A stretch of 64,000 nt of DNA from a virus: positions 80,308 through 144,307 of the IMG/VR virus record IMGVR_UViG_3300031999_001882. The stretch is one strand, 5' to 3'. Positions 27,343 through 34,337 of the stretch are shown here, one piece after another. Position 1 is the first letter of the stretch. Every line of letters starts with the position of its first letter. Made by a program: the position numbers and the translations under genes. Under the pieces are notes generated by a model, which worked only from the letters and a program-made list of their open reading frames with translations, had not been told where the DNA came from and ran no database searches.

Positions 27343-27813
27343 TCAGTTGAACAGAATTTCAAACCCGCCATACGGCCCGCCGCGCCATTTCCCGGCCTGC
27401 CAGTCTCTTGCGCTCCACATCCCGATGGCGGTGTATTTCAGGAGGCCGCTTGTAATGACCCCGGACTGCGCCAAGGTCTTAAAGAAGTCCACCCGATCCA
27501 CCAGCAATTCCCCGGCATAAAGTCGAAGCCCGCCCATCGCCAATGCTCCGCTTGAATCACCCGTGATAGGCTTGACCGCGCCAAGGTCCGCCGAGATGTA
27601 GTATTTCTTGTAGAGGGTCGTTACGCCGCCCGCGAGCCATTGCCCTTGAGCGATGTCGTAGAACGATCCGGGTGTCAAGTTGTCGAGAACGTGATAAGTG
27701 TCGGCGATTCGGGCCACCCCGGTCGGAGTCGATGTGCTGAGCACCACCGGATCAGCCTGCGCCACACTACACAGCCCAGCCACCAAAGCCACGACGATCA
27801 TTTTCATTTTCAT
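27343..27813 (-). CDS. Exported protein, possible outer-membrane beta-barrel
   Basis: 156 residues. A clear Sec signal peptide (MKMKMIVVALVAGLCSVAQA, cleavage before DPVV) is followed by alternating aromatic/glycine strands (TTLYKKYYISADLGAVKPI, GALAMGGLRLYAGELLVD, LKYTAIGMWSARDW). The last strand ends GGFEILFN, close to the terminal-aromatic rule of outer-membrane barrels. A phage-encoded barrel could alter the host surface. An exported virion-independent protein is the safer call. Confidence 0.55.
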   Translation of the reverse strand: MKMKMIVVALVAGLCSVAQADPVVLSTSTPTGVARIADTYHVLDNLTPGSFYDIAQGQWLAGGVTTLYKKYYISADLGAVKPITGDSSGALAMGGLRLYAGELLVDRVDFFKTLAQSGVITSGLLKYTAIGMWSARDWQAGKWRGGPYGGFEILFN

Positions 27814-27825
27814 GTTCGGGCCTCC

Positions 27826-28137
27826 TTAGCTCGCCATCTCTACACAGCCCTTATCCTTGCGGAAGTAGAACTGTGTGTTGCACGGAAACGTCTTGATGCC
27901 TTGTCCACGGCGCGGATCGAAAATCGTTCTCACCGCATGAGAAATCGACTTTTTACCATACACCTGCTCCGCGCTCATCTGAATGTCTGCGTAGCACTTC
28001 GGGCACGAAATGATGGCTTCCGGCCCGAATGAACCGTCTGTTTTTGTCATCCACGCCCATGTCCCAGACGGCATCGAGTCTTTGCGCCACCCTGCGAGGC
28101 CGATTGGCGCTCGCTGGATAGGAAAGACGGTCGGCAT
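27826..28137 (-). CDS. Small zinc-binding protein
   Basis: 103 residues. CPKCYADI in the middle and FPCNTQFYFRKDKGC near the C-terminus suggest a split zinc ribbon. The N-terminus contains WRKDSMPSGTWAWMTK. It stands in a cluster of exported and structural-looking small genes. Function unknown. Confidence 0.5.
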   Translation of the reverse strand: MPTVFPIQRAPIGLAGWRKDSMPSGTWAWMTKTDGSFGPEAIISCPKCYADIQMSAEQVYGKKSISHAVRTIFDPRRGQGIKTFPCNTQFYFRKDKGCVEMAS

Positions 28138-28488
28138 CTAGCGGAAATTGCCGCTTGCGCCGCTATTTTCGGTGGCCGGAGCCGCCGTATTGCCCAAATC
28201 GCCCGGAACTTTGGACGCGCCCGGATTGGTCGCATCCAGCAAGGACGGACCCCAAGAGTTCATTCCGCCATAAGCCGGAACCTGAACGCTCTTAGTCTGG
28301 TGCGTGATAACGCCCACGCCTGTGGGTTCGCCAATGACAGCACTCTCATTGAGCGTGTCGCGGGAAACCGCAACAGTCTTGACGGGAGCATCTGCCGCCA
28401 AAGGGATACCATTGCCTGCGCCCGGATATGACTGTTTGGGCGCGGGCGCTCCTGCCACCAATCCACCTGTGAAATCTAAATTAGCCAT
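28138..28488 (-). CDS. Small putative structural protein with LNESAVIG motif
   Basis: 116 residues, rich in glycine, alanine, proline and serine. AVSRDTLNESAVIGEPTGVG resembles the shared core of the proteins at 29173-29493 and 29588-29902 (MLSESAVIGQLPP, TLRDTTAIGQLPP). It is probably a third, divergent member of that small family. Flanking sequence looks disordered. Confidence 0.5.
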   Translation of the reverse strand: MANLDFTGGLVAGAPAPKQSYPGAGNGIPLAADAPVKTVAVSRDTLNESAVIGEPTGVGVITHQTKSVQVPAYGGMNSWGPSLLDATNPGASKVPGDLGNTAAPATENSGASGNFR

Positions 28489-28511
28489 TGAATCCTCCTT
28501 TGATAGTTCTG

Positions 28512-28703
28512 TTACGACGCTGACTGTGCCGGGGTTTCCGGCGCGGCTGGCGCTTCTGCCGGAGCCACTTCGGGCGCTGTCTCCGCTACTGGCGCTTCAA
28601 CCGGGGCTGGCGCTTCGGGCGCTGTCTCCGGCACAACGGTCGGTTCGGCTGTCGGCGCTTCTGGTTTCACTTCTGGTTCGGGTACTGGCGTTTCATCGTT
28701 CAT
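28512..28703 (-). CDS. Proline/glutamate/alanine-rich low-complexity protein
   Basis: 63 residues made almost entirely of P, E, A, V and T in irregular PEAP-like units, preceded by AGGAGG. Such peptides form extended, acidic spacers; a periplasm- or head-spanning role is possible but unproven. Low complexity prevents family assignment. Confidence 0.55.
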   Translation of the reverse strand: MNDETPVPEPEVKPEAPTAEPTVVPETAPEAPAPVEAPVAETAPEVAPAEAPAAPETPAQSAS

Positions 28704-28725
28704 GGTAGCCTCCTAAAAACAGTCA

Positions 28726-28806
28726 CCCAACAAAAAGGGGGCTGGCTCAGACCAACGACAACAAAATTCGTTATCGGTCTGGAACCAGCCCCCAAAGGCT
28801 GTTGGG
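28726..28806. other. Large imperfect hairpin in a 179-bp intergenic gap
   Basis: Nested arms: CCCAACA (28726-28732) with TGTTGGG (28800-28806), GGGGGCTGG (28737-28745) with CCAGCCCCC (28785-28793), and CAGACC (28748-28753) with GGTCTG (28776-28781). A possible inner AACGA/TCGTT pair adds to the stem. The rest of the gap (28704-28882) holds no gene I can support. No T tract marks it as a simple terminator on either strand. It could be an mRNA-stabilising structure, a processing site or a small structured RNA. Confidence 0.5.
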
Positions 28807-28882
28807 CTATGCTACGGCCAAGGTTTTGGGCCTTGTGCGCGGGGATCAGCCGCTACCGCAAAAACGACATGAAAAAGATCGG

Positions 28883-29176
28883 TTACTGTTGTTCTTCGGG
28901 CTTTACTACTGGCTTGTCCGAAGGAACTCTCATCAAGATGACTTTATCATCTATACGCAGGTCCGTAAATGGAACCTCGGCCTTGCCTCGAACACACATC
29001 ACGTCTTTGTCCACAGGAAACGTGAACAAGTCGCCGTCCTTATTCTGAATCGTGACGATTGACTTCTTGAAGTCGAGGGCTTTGACTTCGCCCCTGAATC
29101 TTGTCCATTGAATTTCGGTGGCCTGAGAAAGCGCCGGGATCGACACCATCAGCAAAAGAGCCGCTAAGCGCTTCAT
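28883..29176 (-). CDS. Exported small beta protein
   Basis: 97 residues. The signal peptide MKRLAALLLMVSIPALSQA ends before TEIQW. The mature part is strand-rich and OB-like (FRGEVKALDFKKSIVTIQN, DLFTFPVDKDVMCVRG, DKVILMRVPS) and ends in a short charged tail. A periplasmic protein is likely. It overlaps the upstream gene by ATGA. Confidence 0.65.
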   Translation of the reverse strand: MKRLAALLLMVSIPALSQATEIQWTRFRGEVKALDFKKSIVTIQNKDGDLFTFPVDKDVMCVRGKAEVPFTDLRIDDKVILMRVPSDKPVVKPEEQQ

Positions 29177-29493
29177 GCGTCTTTCACCACGGCAAGCGTT
29201 TTCTCGGCTTCAACCGGAATCTGGCTCAGGCCCTTCACGTTGTTCACGCCGCCGCGAGTCTGTTCGACAGCAATGCTTTCAGGCGTGACGGTGATGGCTG
29301 GGTAAGGCGGAAGCTGGCCGATGGCGGTGGTATCGCGGAGCGTGTTGACGGTCTGAACTAAAATCCTGCTTTCGAGTTTCGGGGCTACGCTTCTCGGCGT
29401 AGCGGCTAAATTCTCATACGAAGGAGTGAATAAAATATCCAGCTTCGGCGCGTCTAAGGGTGCGGCTCTCTGTCCATCTAGGAAATATCCCAT
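29173..29493 (-). CDS. Small structural-like protein, AIGQLPP family
   Basis: 106 residues from the ATG at 29493, preceded by GGGAGGG; an upstream in-frame start exists. TLRDTTAIGQLPPYPAITV and QTRGGVNNV align with MLSESAVIGQLPPLPPITT and TIRAGVNDV of the next upstream protein. The order of the shared segments is the same, so the two are paralogs. The small-residue, strand-like composition suggests virion surface proteins. Confidence 0.6.
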   Translation of the reverse strand: MGYFLDGQRAAPLDAPKLDILFTPSYENLAATPRSVAPKLESRILVQTVNTLRDTTAIGQLPPYPAITVTPESIAVEQTRGGVNNVKGLSQIPVEAEKTLAVVKDA

Positions 29494-29521
29494 CTTAACC
29501 CTCCCTATGTATAGCAAATCG

Positions 29522-29552
29522 GGGATTGTCGCTCATCGAAAACGACAATCCC
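29522..29552. terminator. Perfect 10-bp hairpin between paralogous genes
   Basis: GGGATTGTCG (29522-29531) pairs with CGACAATCCC (29543-29552) across an 11-base loop, in the gap between the genes starting at 29493 and ending at 29588. There is no adjacent T run on the minus strand, so it may modulate mRNA stability rather than terminate. Confidence 0.45.
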
Positions 29553-29587
29553 AAGTGGCGTGCAGGCGTTGAGGCTTAAATTTCTCA

Positions 29588-29902
29588 TCAGGTTCCTGCG
29601 TGTCTATAGACGAGCGACGCACTCACATCATTAACCCCGGCGCGGATCGTCTGGATCAAACTGTCTCGGATCACGGTCGTGATTGGCGGAAGCGGCGGGA
29701 GCTGTCCAATCACCGCCGACTCGCTCAGCATCGTCACTTCCTGCATCACGCTTCCCAAGCTGATACTGTTCTCCGTGTACGGTTGTGTGAACTGCAACTG
29801 CGTCGCTTCCGTGATATGGAGAAACGAAATGTCTGAAATCGGTATCGGCTGAGACTCTTTGGGGGCGGCCCCACCTCCAAAATTTATAAGGTCATCAGCC
29901 AC
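29588..29902 (-). CDS. Small structural-like protein, AIGQLPP family
   Basis: 104 residues. FLHITEATQLQFTQPYTENS precedes the shared core MLSESAVIGQLPPLPPITT and the repeated segment TIRAGVNDVSASLVYRH. It is paralogous to the protein at 29173-29493. Its N-terminus (MADDLINFGGGAAP) overlaps the end of the HNH gene by eight bases. Confidence 0.6.
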   Translation of the reverse strand: MADDLINFGGGAAPKESQPIPISDISFLHITEATQLQFTQPYTENSISLGSVMQEVTMLSESAVIGQLPPLPPITTVIRDSLIQTIRAGVNDVSASLVYRHAGT

Positions 29903-30554
29903 AGGCGGCTCCGTTATGTCTCCGCGAATCTAAAACATCCCTGATTTCATATCCGCGCTTAATTCTGTGCGCTAAAGTATCAGCCGTCAAGCCAACCTCC
30001 TTGGCCCAATCTTGAAGAATCATTTTTCTTCCATCAAACTCAATCCAAACATTATCGCTTCTATTGCGAGCTTGCTCTGCAATCGTCGCCCAGCGAATGT
30101 TGCCGGGAACATAACCCTTGGAATTATCAATGCGATCTATGGAATGCTGTGGTGATGGCCTTCGGCCAATGGTACTTAAAAGATATTTCAAAAATTCTGG
30201 ATAAGAATTGCGCCATAGCTTATACACCTGAATGCCTTTTGCGCCATATTTTTCATAGCCCCCAGAATTTTTGCTGTGACATCTTTTTTTAATACCCATC
30301 CACAATGAATACTCTCGCGTGCTTTTGCCTACCTTTTTCTCTCCATGAATTGTAGCTCGCTTAGATGATACCTCTCTCCTTAAACACCCGCATGACCGAG
30401 AATGACAAGTTATTAAATTCGACTGCATGACGACTACGGACTTGCCGCATTCGCACTTACACAGCCATAATTGCCTTTTTCCACATTTATAGCGGATTAA
30501 CTTGTCTTTCCCGATAACAACGAGCCGACCAAAAACATCACCAGTCTTAATCAC
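29895..30554 (-). CDS. HNH endonuclease with N-terminal zinc finger
   Basis: 219 residues from the GTG at 30554, which overlaps the stop of a micro-membrane gene; a longer frame upstream is probably not used. GDVFGRLVVIG opens the protein. LWLCKCECGKSVVV plus SCGCLRRE form a zinc finger. SIDRIDNSKGYVPGNIRWAT is the core of this phage HNH subfamily. It is paralogous to the endonuclease at 60781-61437. It is free-standing and not inside an obvious broken gene. Confidence 0.85.
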   Translation of the reverse strand: MIKTGDVFGRLVVIGKDKLIRYKCGKRQLWLCKCECGKSVVVMQSNLITCHSRSCGCLRREVSSKRATIHGEKKVGKSTREYSLWMGIKKRCHSKNSGGYEKYGAKGIQVYKLWRNSYPEFLKYLLSTIGRRPSPQHSIDRIDNSKGYVPGNIRWATIAEQARNRSDNVWIEFDGRKMILQDWAKEVGLTADTLAHRIKRGYEIRDVLDSRRHNGAACG

Positions 30555-30645
30555 GATTCCTCTGGTTCCACTTTTCCGCCGCCCACCACCAAGCTCCCAG
30601 CACCCACGACAACGGCACAGCAATGATCTTGAGCAACAGCCTCAT
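30547..30645 (-). CDS. Micro-membrane protein (32 residues)
   Basis: Starts ATGA over the stop of the WTK-leader gene and ends over the GTG of the HNH gene. The peptide is one hydrophobic helix (MRLLLKIIAVPLSWVLGAWW) followed by a charged tail (EKWNQRNRD). It is a plausible single-pass inner-membrane protein. The chain of overlapping start and stop codons supports translation. Confidence 0.55.
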   Translation of the reverse strand: MRLLLKIIAVPLSWVLGAWWWAAEKWNQRNRD

Positions 30646-30827
30646 CCTTGTGTTTGGAGAGGTTTGACGGTGACCCGGTACTCTTGGCCCCTAAAGCTGA
30701 CCGTACCCTCGGCTCCATCTGCAAGATAGTTCGAGTTCGTAAGCCCACCACCAACTCCTTCTGCCAAAGCGTCAAGGCATTCCCTGACGTGCGTCTCCTG
30801 AATCTCGGCCACTTTGGTCCAGCTCAT
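30642..30827 (-). CDS. Small WTK-leader protein
   Basis: 61 residues from the ATG at 30827 (GGGGAGGGG upstream). It begins MSWTKVAEIQE, one member of the WTK leader set. After the leader it is helical, then ends with GTVSFRGQEYRVTVKP, resembling the EYR(F)FW motif of the two upstream paralogs. Function unknown. Confidence 0.65.
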   Translation of the reverse strand: MSWTKVAEIQETHVRECLDALAEGVGGGLTNSNYLADGAEGTVSFRGQEYRVTVKPLQTQG

Positions 30828-30925
30828 CGGCCCCTCCCCACAAACCACGCCCCGACACACGCCACCATCCCGCCCAAAAACGGGAGGAGTTGTTCAAGAG
30901 GACACAAAACGCAGTAGAACTTCAT
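30824..30925 (-). CDS. Micro-membrane protein (33 residues)
   Basis: ATGA overlaps at both ends, with the gene ending at 30922 and the WTK gene starting at 30827. MKFYCVLCPLEQLLPFLGGM and then VACVGAWFVGRGR form one or two short hydrophobic segments with a basic end. It contains two early cysteines (CVLC). Likely membrane-inserted. Confidence 0.55.
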   Translation of the reverse strand: MKFYCVLCPLEQLLPFLGGMVACVGAWFVGRGR

Positions 30926-31377
30926 CCTCTGAAATAAACAATGCCCTGCCGTGTCTGGGCAAAGCGTCCATCCGTCAAATAGGTATCCCAACCATCAGCA
31001 ATCACAAGCTCCTGCGCGGCTTCCTGCGCGTTAATGAGCGAGCTTTGGATAGAGATGATCCATGCTTGGTCAAACGATTCGGGGGTGGCTTCCAGCATCT
31101 TCTGGACGTGCGCCACCGCGACACGCTCTGCCTTATAGGTGTCCCAGAAGAAGCGGTACTCTTGGGCGCGGCAGGTGAATGTGCCGCCGTCCTTGTCCGC
31201 TTGGAAGTTTTCGATGTCCGTAGCCCGGCAACGAAGCGAACTCGCCAGATCAGCGCGGACGCTTTCATCGCTCAGCTCAGAGGCATCACGGATCAGACGG
31301 ATTGCGTCGCGGGTTTCAACCCCACGTTCCGCGAGCCGTTCAAGCCGTTCCAGCTTATCCTCGTATTGAGGTTCCAT
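30922..31377 (-). CDS. Unknown protein, paralog of the next upstream gene
   Basis: About 151 residues from the ATG at 31377; a GTG at 31404 is an alternative. LERLAERGVETRDAIRLIRD, SELSDESVRADLAS, GGTF, EYRFFWD, AERVAVAHV and the ending GIVYFRG match the 249-residue protein upstream in the same order. It is probably the product of a tandem duplication, shortened by loss of the acidic middle. No enzyme motif seen. Confidence 0.65.
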   Translation of the reverse strand: MEPQYEDKLERLERLAERGVETRDAIRLIRDASELSDESVRADLASSLRCRATDIENFQADKDGGTFTCRAQEYRFFWDTYKAERVAVAHVQKMLEATPESFDQAWIISIQSSLINAQEAAQELVIADGWDTYLTDGRFAQTRQGIVYFRG

Positions 31378-31404
31378 AATTTTCCGTTGAGTGTTCTCTC
31401 TCAC

Positions 31405-32154
31405 TCAGTTCTCTCTGAAATAGACCAGACCCTTGGGGGTCGTCTCGTAATTGCCGTCGTAATGGCTGACGAAATGCGGCCAGCCATCTGTGGACACCGC
31501 ATCCTGCGCCGCTTCGTCGGTGTCGATCATAATGAAGTTGGCCTTCATCAAATCTTCGATTGAATACATCCCGCGATCATGCACGAAATACTGAATCGGG
31601 TCGGCCAACTCTTTTTCCAGCTCCTCGGACTTTGTGCCGCGCACTTCTTCCTTGGCTTCTTCGGCAATAGTCACCATCCGAGCTTCATCCCCGGCGGTCT
31701 GTGCCTCCGCATACTCATCGGCCTTGCCCGCTTCTTCGATCAGCGTGGCTTCGTCAGCCACATTGTCCACATAATCGTCGGCTTCTTCGCCCGCGATGAT
31801 CCGACGGTCGGTATCCGAGATCGTGATATAACTCTGCAACCAGTCCTGATTGAAAATCTCAGGCTCAGACTCAAGATCATTCTTAACCTGTTCGACGGTC
31901 ACGCGCTCCGCCGTATCCTCATCCCAGAAAAATCGGTATTCAAAGCCGCTCTTAAATGTACCCCCATCTTGGTCCATTTCAAGGTCGGTGATCTCGTCAA
32001 CTTCAACGCCAAGGGCCGCCGCCAAGTCCGCGATGGTTTCTTCCTCGGACAATTCAGAAGCGTGCCGGATCAGGTCGATAGCCTCATCCGTCTCCACGCC
32101 CTTCTCGGCCAGCCGTTCCAACTGCGCGAGTCGCTTCTCTGCGGTGTTTTCCAT
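31405..32154 (-). CDS. Unknown acidic protein, duplicated family
   Basis: 249 residues from the ATG at 32154. The N-terminal helix LERLAEKGVETDEAIDLIRH, then EYRFFWDEDTAERVTVEQV, parallels the next gene. The middle (about residues 110-180) is extremely acidic and helical. The end NYETTPKGLVYFREN includes an octapeptide, NYETTPKG, that recurs in the protein at 52645-54204. Role unknown; likely a structural or internal virion protein. Confidence 0.65.
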   Translation of the reverse strand: MENTAEKRLAQLERLAEKGVETDEAIDLIRHASELSEEETIADLAAALGVEVDEITDLEMDQDGGTFKSGFEYRFFWDEDTAERVTVEQVKNDLESEPEIFNQDWLQSYITISDTDRRIIAGEEADDYVDNVADEATLIEEAGKADEYAEAQTAGDEARMVTIAEEAKEEVRGTKSEELEKELADPIQYFVHDRGMYSIEDLMKANFIMIDTDEAAQDAVSTDGWPHFVSHYDGNYETTPKGLVYFREN

Positions 32155-32155
32155 T

Positions 32156-32332
32156 TTATTTCCCTGTGTCCGGCTTCTCGTCCTTATAGAAGTAGTCCCG
32201 AACAAAATTAGTCAGCACTTCATTCGTCAAATCGTCGTAACCCTTACCCATCTCCCGCGCAATCTGGCTGAGCTGTTGGTCCAGCCATGTCGTGATCGGG
32301 ACATACGCCCGCTTACGACGTTCTTCCGGCAC
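32156..32332 (-). CDS. Ribbon-helix-helix-like small protein
   Basis: 58 residues with a GTG start that overlaps the TAG of the preceding gene. The pattern RKRAYVPITTWLDQQLSQIA, a turn (GKGYDDL), then a second helix (TNEVLTNFVRDYF) matches Arc/MetJ/CopG-type DNA-binding proteins. These use a beta strand and two helices as a dimer. If so, it is the only evident transcription-regulator-like protein in this block. Confidence 0.55.
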   Translation of the reverse strand: MPEERRKRAYVPITTWLDQQLSQIAREMGKGYDDLTNEVLTNFVRDYFYKDEKPDTGK

Positions 32333-32466
32333 TACTTCGCCGCTTTAACCGTCCCGGTCGAAATCTCTACGGTCTGAACAGCCACCTTCGCCGCTCTGTG
32401 CTTCTTGACCACAAACAGCAATGCGATTGCGGCCACCACTACGACTGCGATAACGATTTTCTTCAC
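32332..32466 (-). CDS. Micro-membrane protein (44 residues)
   Basis: GTG start with AAGGAGGG six bases upstream. MKKIVIAVVVVAAIALLFVV forms a strong N-terminal membrane helix, followed by basic KKHRAAK and VQTVEISTGTVKAAK. It is either a single-pass membrane protein or an uncleaved signal anchor. Overlaps the RHH gene. Confidence 0.6.
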   Translation of the reverse strand: MKKIVIAVVVVAAIALLFVVKKHRAAKVAVQTVEISTGTVKAAK

Positions 32467-32476
32467 TCGACCCTCC

Positions 32477-33580
32477 TTAAAGCCGTGCGTCCGCCGCCCA
32501 ATGCCCATCTCCACCATTACGATCAGTTAGGACGGCTGTTTGAAACAAAATAGAGGTGTTCTCTCCGATTGGATTTGCTGATGTCGGATGATCTGTCCTT
32601 GTTGCTGTCGTATTACTCCACCAACCCCAAGACCCAGATACTCCTGCCACCGTATAAGTATTGAAGTTTGTTGGAACTGCTCTCTTTGGAACTTTATAAA
32701 TGACCATCACATCAACCTCATCGCCAATAACAAATACAGGTGCAAGACGATACATATTTATAGAAGTATTAGTCCCCGGCACAGTATCAAGCGCATAGCT
32801 TTTCTCAAAATACCTCTGACAAAGCTGAACCTCTATCGGGAACGGTCGATACTCGAACGGGGTCGCCGAAGAACCAAGCTCAAGCTGGACCCCGGTGATG
32901 TCAAAAGTGTTGCTGATTGTCGCCATCCAATTAACTTGATTTATTGAATTGGGTCGTCCGCTTGCGTTCCATTGATTCGGCGTGTCTGCAATACCTGAAT
33001 CTCTAGCTAAAACAAAATGGACCGCAAACCCCGCATTTACATCAGTCGCCCATGTGCCAGATGTATCGCCCGGATAAGTCAATGTGACGAGTTGCCACAC
33101 ATTTGCGCTTGTGATCGTATACTCTCGGATAAAACTTCTATTGGGCGATCCATTTTGAAGTGCCACGCAATAAGTTCCGGCCAAACTTGAGCGAACCCAA
33201 AACTGCAAAGACAATGTTTTCGCATTTACTGAACCGAATAAAAAATCCCTAACATTTAATCCTTCAATGCGTTGCTGAAACGTATAGTTGTCGTTGGATG
33301 TCAAGGGAGTACGAGCCGTCGATACAGTTGCTCGCAAATAGTAAGGAAATCCTGTTGGCGGAGTAGCCGTAGCGCGTTGAAGGGTAAAAACCCCCGCCGC
33401 ACTACGTCCATTCGCTATCCACATATCAGTAGAGCGAAAATCAGCAGTACCATTTACTGTTAAAGCTGTCCCGCCGTTGGCTTGGTCAATCGCCATCTCG
33501 CCATTGATGAGCCGATTGCGGCCCATCGACGGGAAGGCCGTTGTGTTAAAATCCAACGCTGGATTCAGTTGAGTGACCAT
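32477..33580 (-). CDS. Tail fibre/carbohydrate-binding protein
   Basis: 367 residues. GRNRLINGEMAIDQANGG near the N-terminus is the well-known opening of a phage fibre receptor-binding family. It is followed by a jelly-roll domain (FTLQRATATPPTGFPYYLRA, LSLQFWVRSSLAGTYCVAL). The signature ITGVQLELGSSATPFEYRPF then VQLCQRYFEKSY is highly typical. The C-terminal strands end HWAADARL. It should bind a surface glycan. Its position inside the terminase-to-portal block, away from the other fibres, is unusual. Confidence 0.8.
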   Translation of the reverse strand: MVTQLNPALDFNTTAFPSMGRNRLINGEMAIDQANGGTALTVNGTADFRSTDMWIANGRSAAGVFTLQRATATPPTGFPYYLRATVSTARTPLTSNDNYTFQQRIEGLNVRDFLFGSVNAKTLSLQFWVRSSLAGTYCVALQNGSPNRSFIREYTITSANVWQLVTLTYPGDTSGTWATDVNAGFAVHFVLARDSGIADTPNQWNASGRPNSINQVNWMATISNTFDITGVQLELGSSATPFEYRPFPIEVQLCQRYFEKSYALDTVPGTNTSINMYRLAPVFVIGDEVDVMVIYKVPKRAVPTNFNTYTVAGVSGSWGWWSNTTATRTDHPTSANPIGENTSILFQTAVLTDRNGGDGHWAADARL

Positions 33581-33582
33581 AG

Positions 33583-33744
33583 TTATTTACCCACCCATTT
33601 GCCGCTTGCCTTGCGCGGCTCTCCGCCGCCCTTCTTCCGGCTCCCGCAGGCTTGGTGATATTTGCCAAGCGACCCCGGCGTGCTCATGGCTTCCACGCCA
33701 CATTTGTCGCACACAACACGGATCGCCGCTTGGCTGACGCTCAT
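33583..33744 (-). CDS. Small zinc-knuckle protein
   Basis: 53 residues with ATGA overlap to the WTK-leader gene. The core CDKCGVEAM then HQACGS gives a C-x2-C ... H-x3-C zinc site. The C-terminus is basic and glycine-rich (RKKGGGEPRKASGKW). A longer overlapping frame on the same strand lacks these features and is rejected. Confidence 0.65.
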   Translation of the reverse strand: MSVSQAAIRVVCDKCGVEAMSTPGSLGKYHQACGSRKKGGGEPRKASGKWVGK

Positions 33745-33983
33745 GCAGGCTCCTGCGGCGGCATCTGGCTCCGCGCCCCGCTATCTGGCGGCTCCGGCAG
33801 ATCAGAACCCAACAACGCCAAAGCATCATCAATCAAATCCCGCACCGCTTCGTTGCATTCGTCGGTGGTGTTATGGGCGCACTCGCCCGCCGTGTGCTTG
33901 TAGGCTTCCACCAACACCCTGATCGCCTGTCGTGTTTTCGGTTCGTTAGAAGCAGATGGCCCGGCTGTCTTGGTCCAGCTCAT
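33741..33983 (-). CDS. Small WTK-leader protein
   Basis: 80 residues. MSWTKTAGPSA follows AGGAGGATTTCA. The body is helical with two cysteines (GECAHNTTDECNEAVRDLID) and a proline-rich tail. The first 20 coding bases nearly match those of the next upstream gene, yet the remaining sequence does not, so the leader behaves as a portable element. Confidence 0.7.
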   Translation of the reverse strand: MSWTKTAGPSASNEPKTRQAIRVLVEAYKHTAGECAHNTTDECNEAVRDLIDDALALLGSDLPEPPDSGARSQMPPQEPA

Positions 33984-34180
33984 TGAAATCCTCCTGCTAC
34001 CGATCCCACAACCGCTTCGGCGGCTTCGATAGCCTCTATCACTTCGTCAAAATGATCGCCTTCCGGGTCTTTAATCAGGCCCCGGTCAACCAAATTTCGC
34101 ATGGCCGCCAGCGAAATCACCAACGCATTTTCGAGACTCTTTTCGCGGCCTGCTTCTGGTGCGGCTGTCTTAGTCCACAT
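33980..34180 (-). CDS. Small WTK-leader protein
   Basis: 66 residues from the ATG at 34180, preceded by AGGAGG. MWTKTAAPEAG is followed by a helical body (SLENALVISLAAMRNLVD, FDEVIEAIEAAEAVVG) and GGFQ. The ribosome-binding site of the following gene lies inside its last codons. No known family. Confidence 0.7.
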   Translation of the reverse strand: MWTKTAAPEAGREKSLENALVISLAAMRNLVDRGLIKDPEGDHFDEVIEAIEAAEAVVGSVAGGFQ

Positions 34181-34208
34181 TATCGAAATCCTCCTAGTAT
34201 GATTTTTT

Positions 34209-34301
34209 CTATCCCGCAATCACATCGACAAAGCCATTGAGTCGAAGTCGAACTGCCATACCGAACAGACGGCATCTTCTGTAAAACAAGCCATCTCCCA
34301 T
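34209..34301 (-). CDS. Possible 30-residue ORF in a 157-bp gap
   Basis: MGDGLFYRRCRLFGMAVRL then NGFVDVIAG, with no Shine-Dalgarno and no coupling. The surrounding gap (34181-34337) otherwise shows no clear gene or strong hairpin. Weakly supported. Confidence 0.2.
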   Translation of the reverse strand: MGDGLFYRRCRLFGMAVRLRLNGFVDVIAG

Positions 34302-34337
34302 AACGCTGTTTAGGATGAATGTAGCTGGATCGTCCAA

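Noticed and set aside
33587-33832. 81-codon minus-strand frame overlapping the WTK gene
   Set aside because: The overlapping 53-residue frame has an ATGA start, a clear zinc knuckle and a proper stop before the fibre gene, whereas the longer frame is arginine/cysteine-rich noise.
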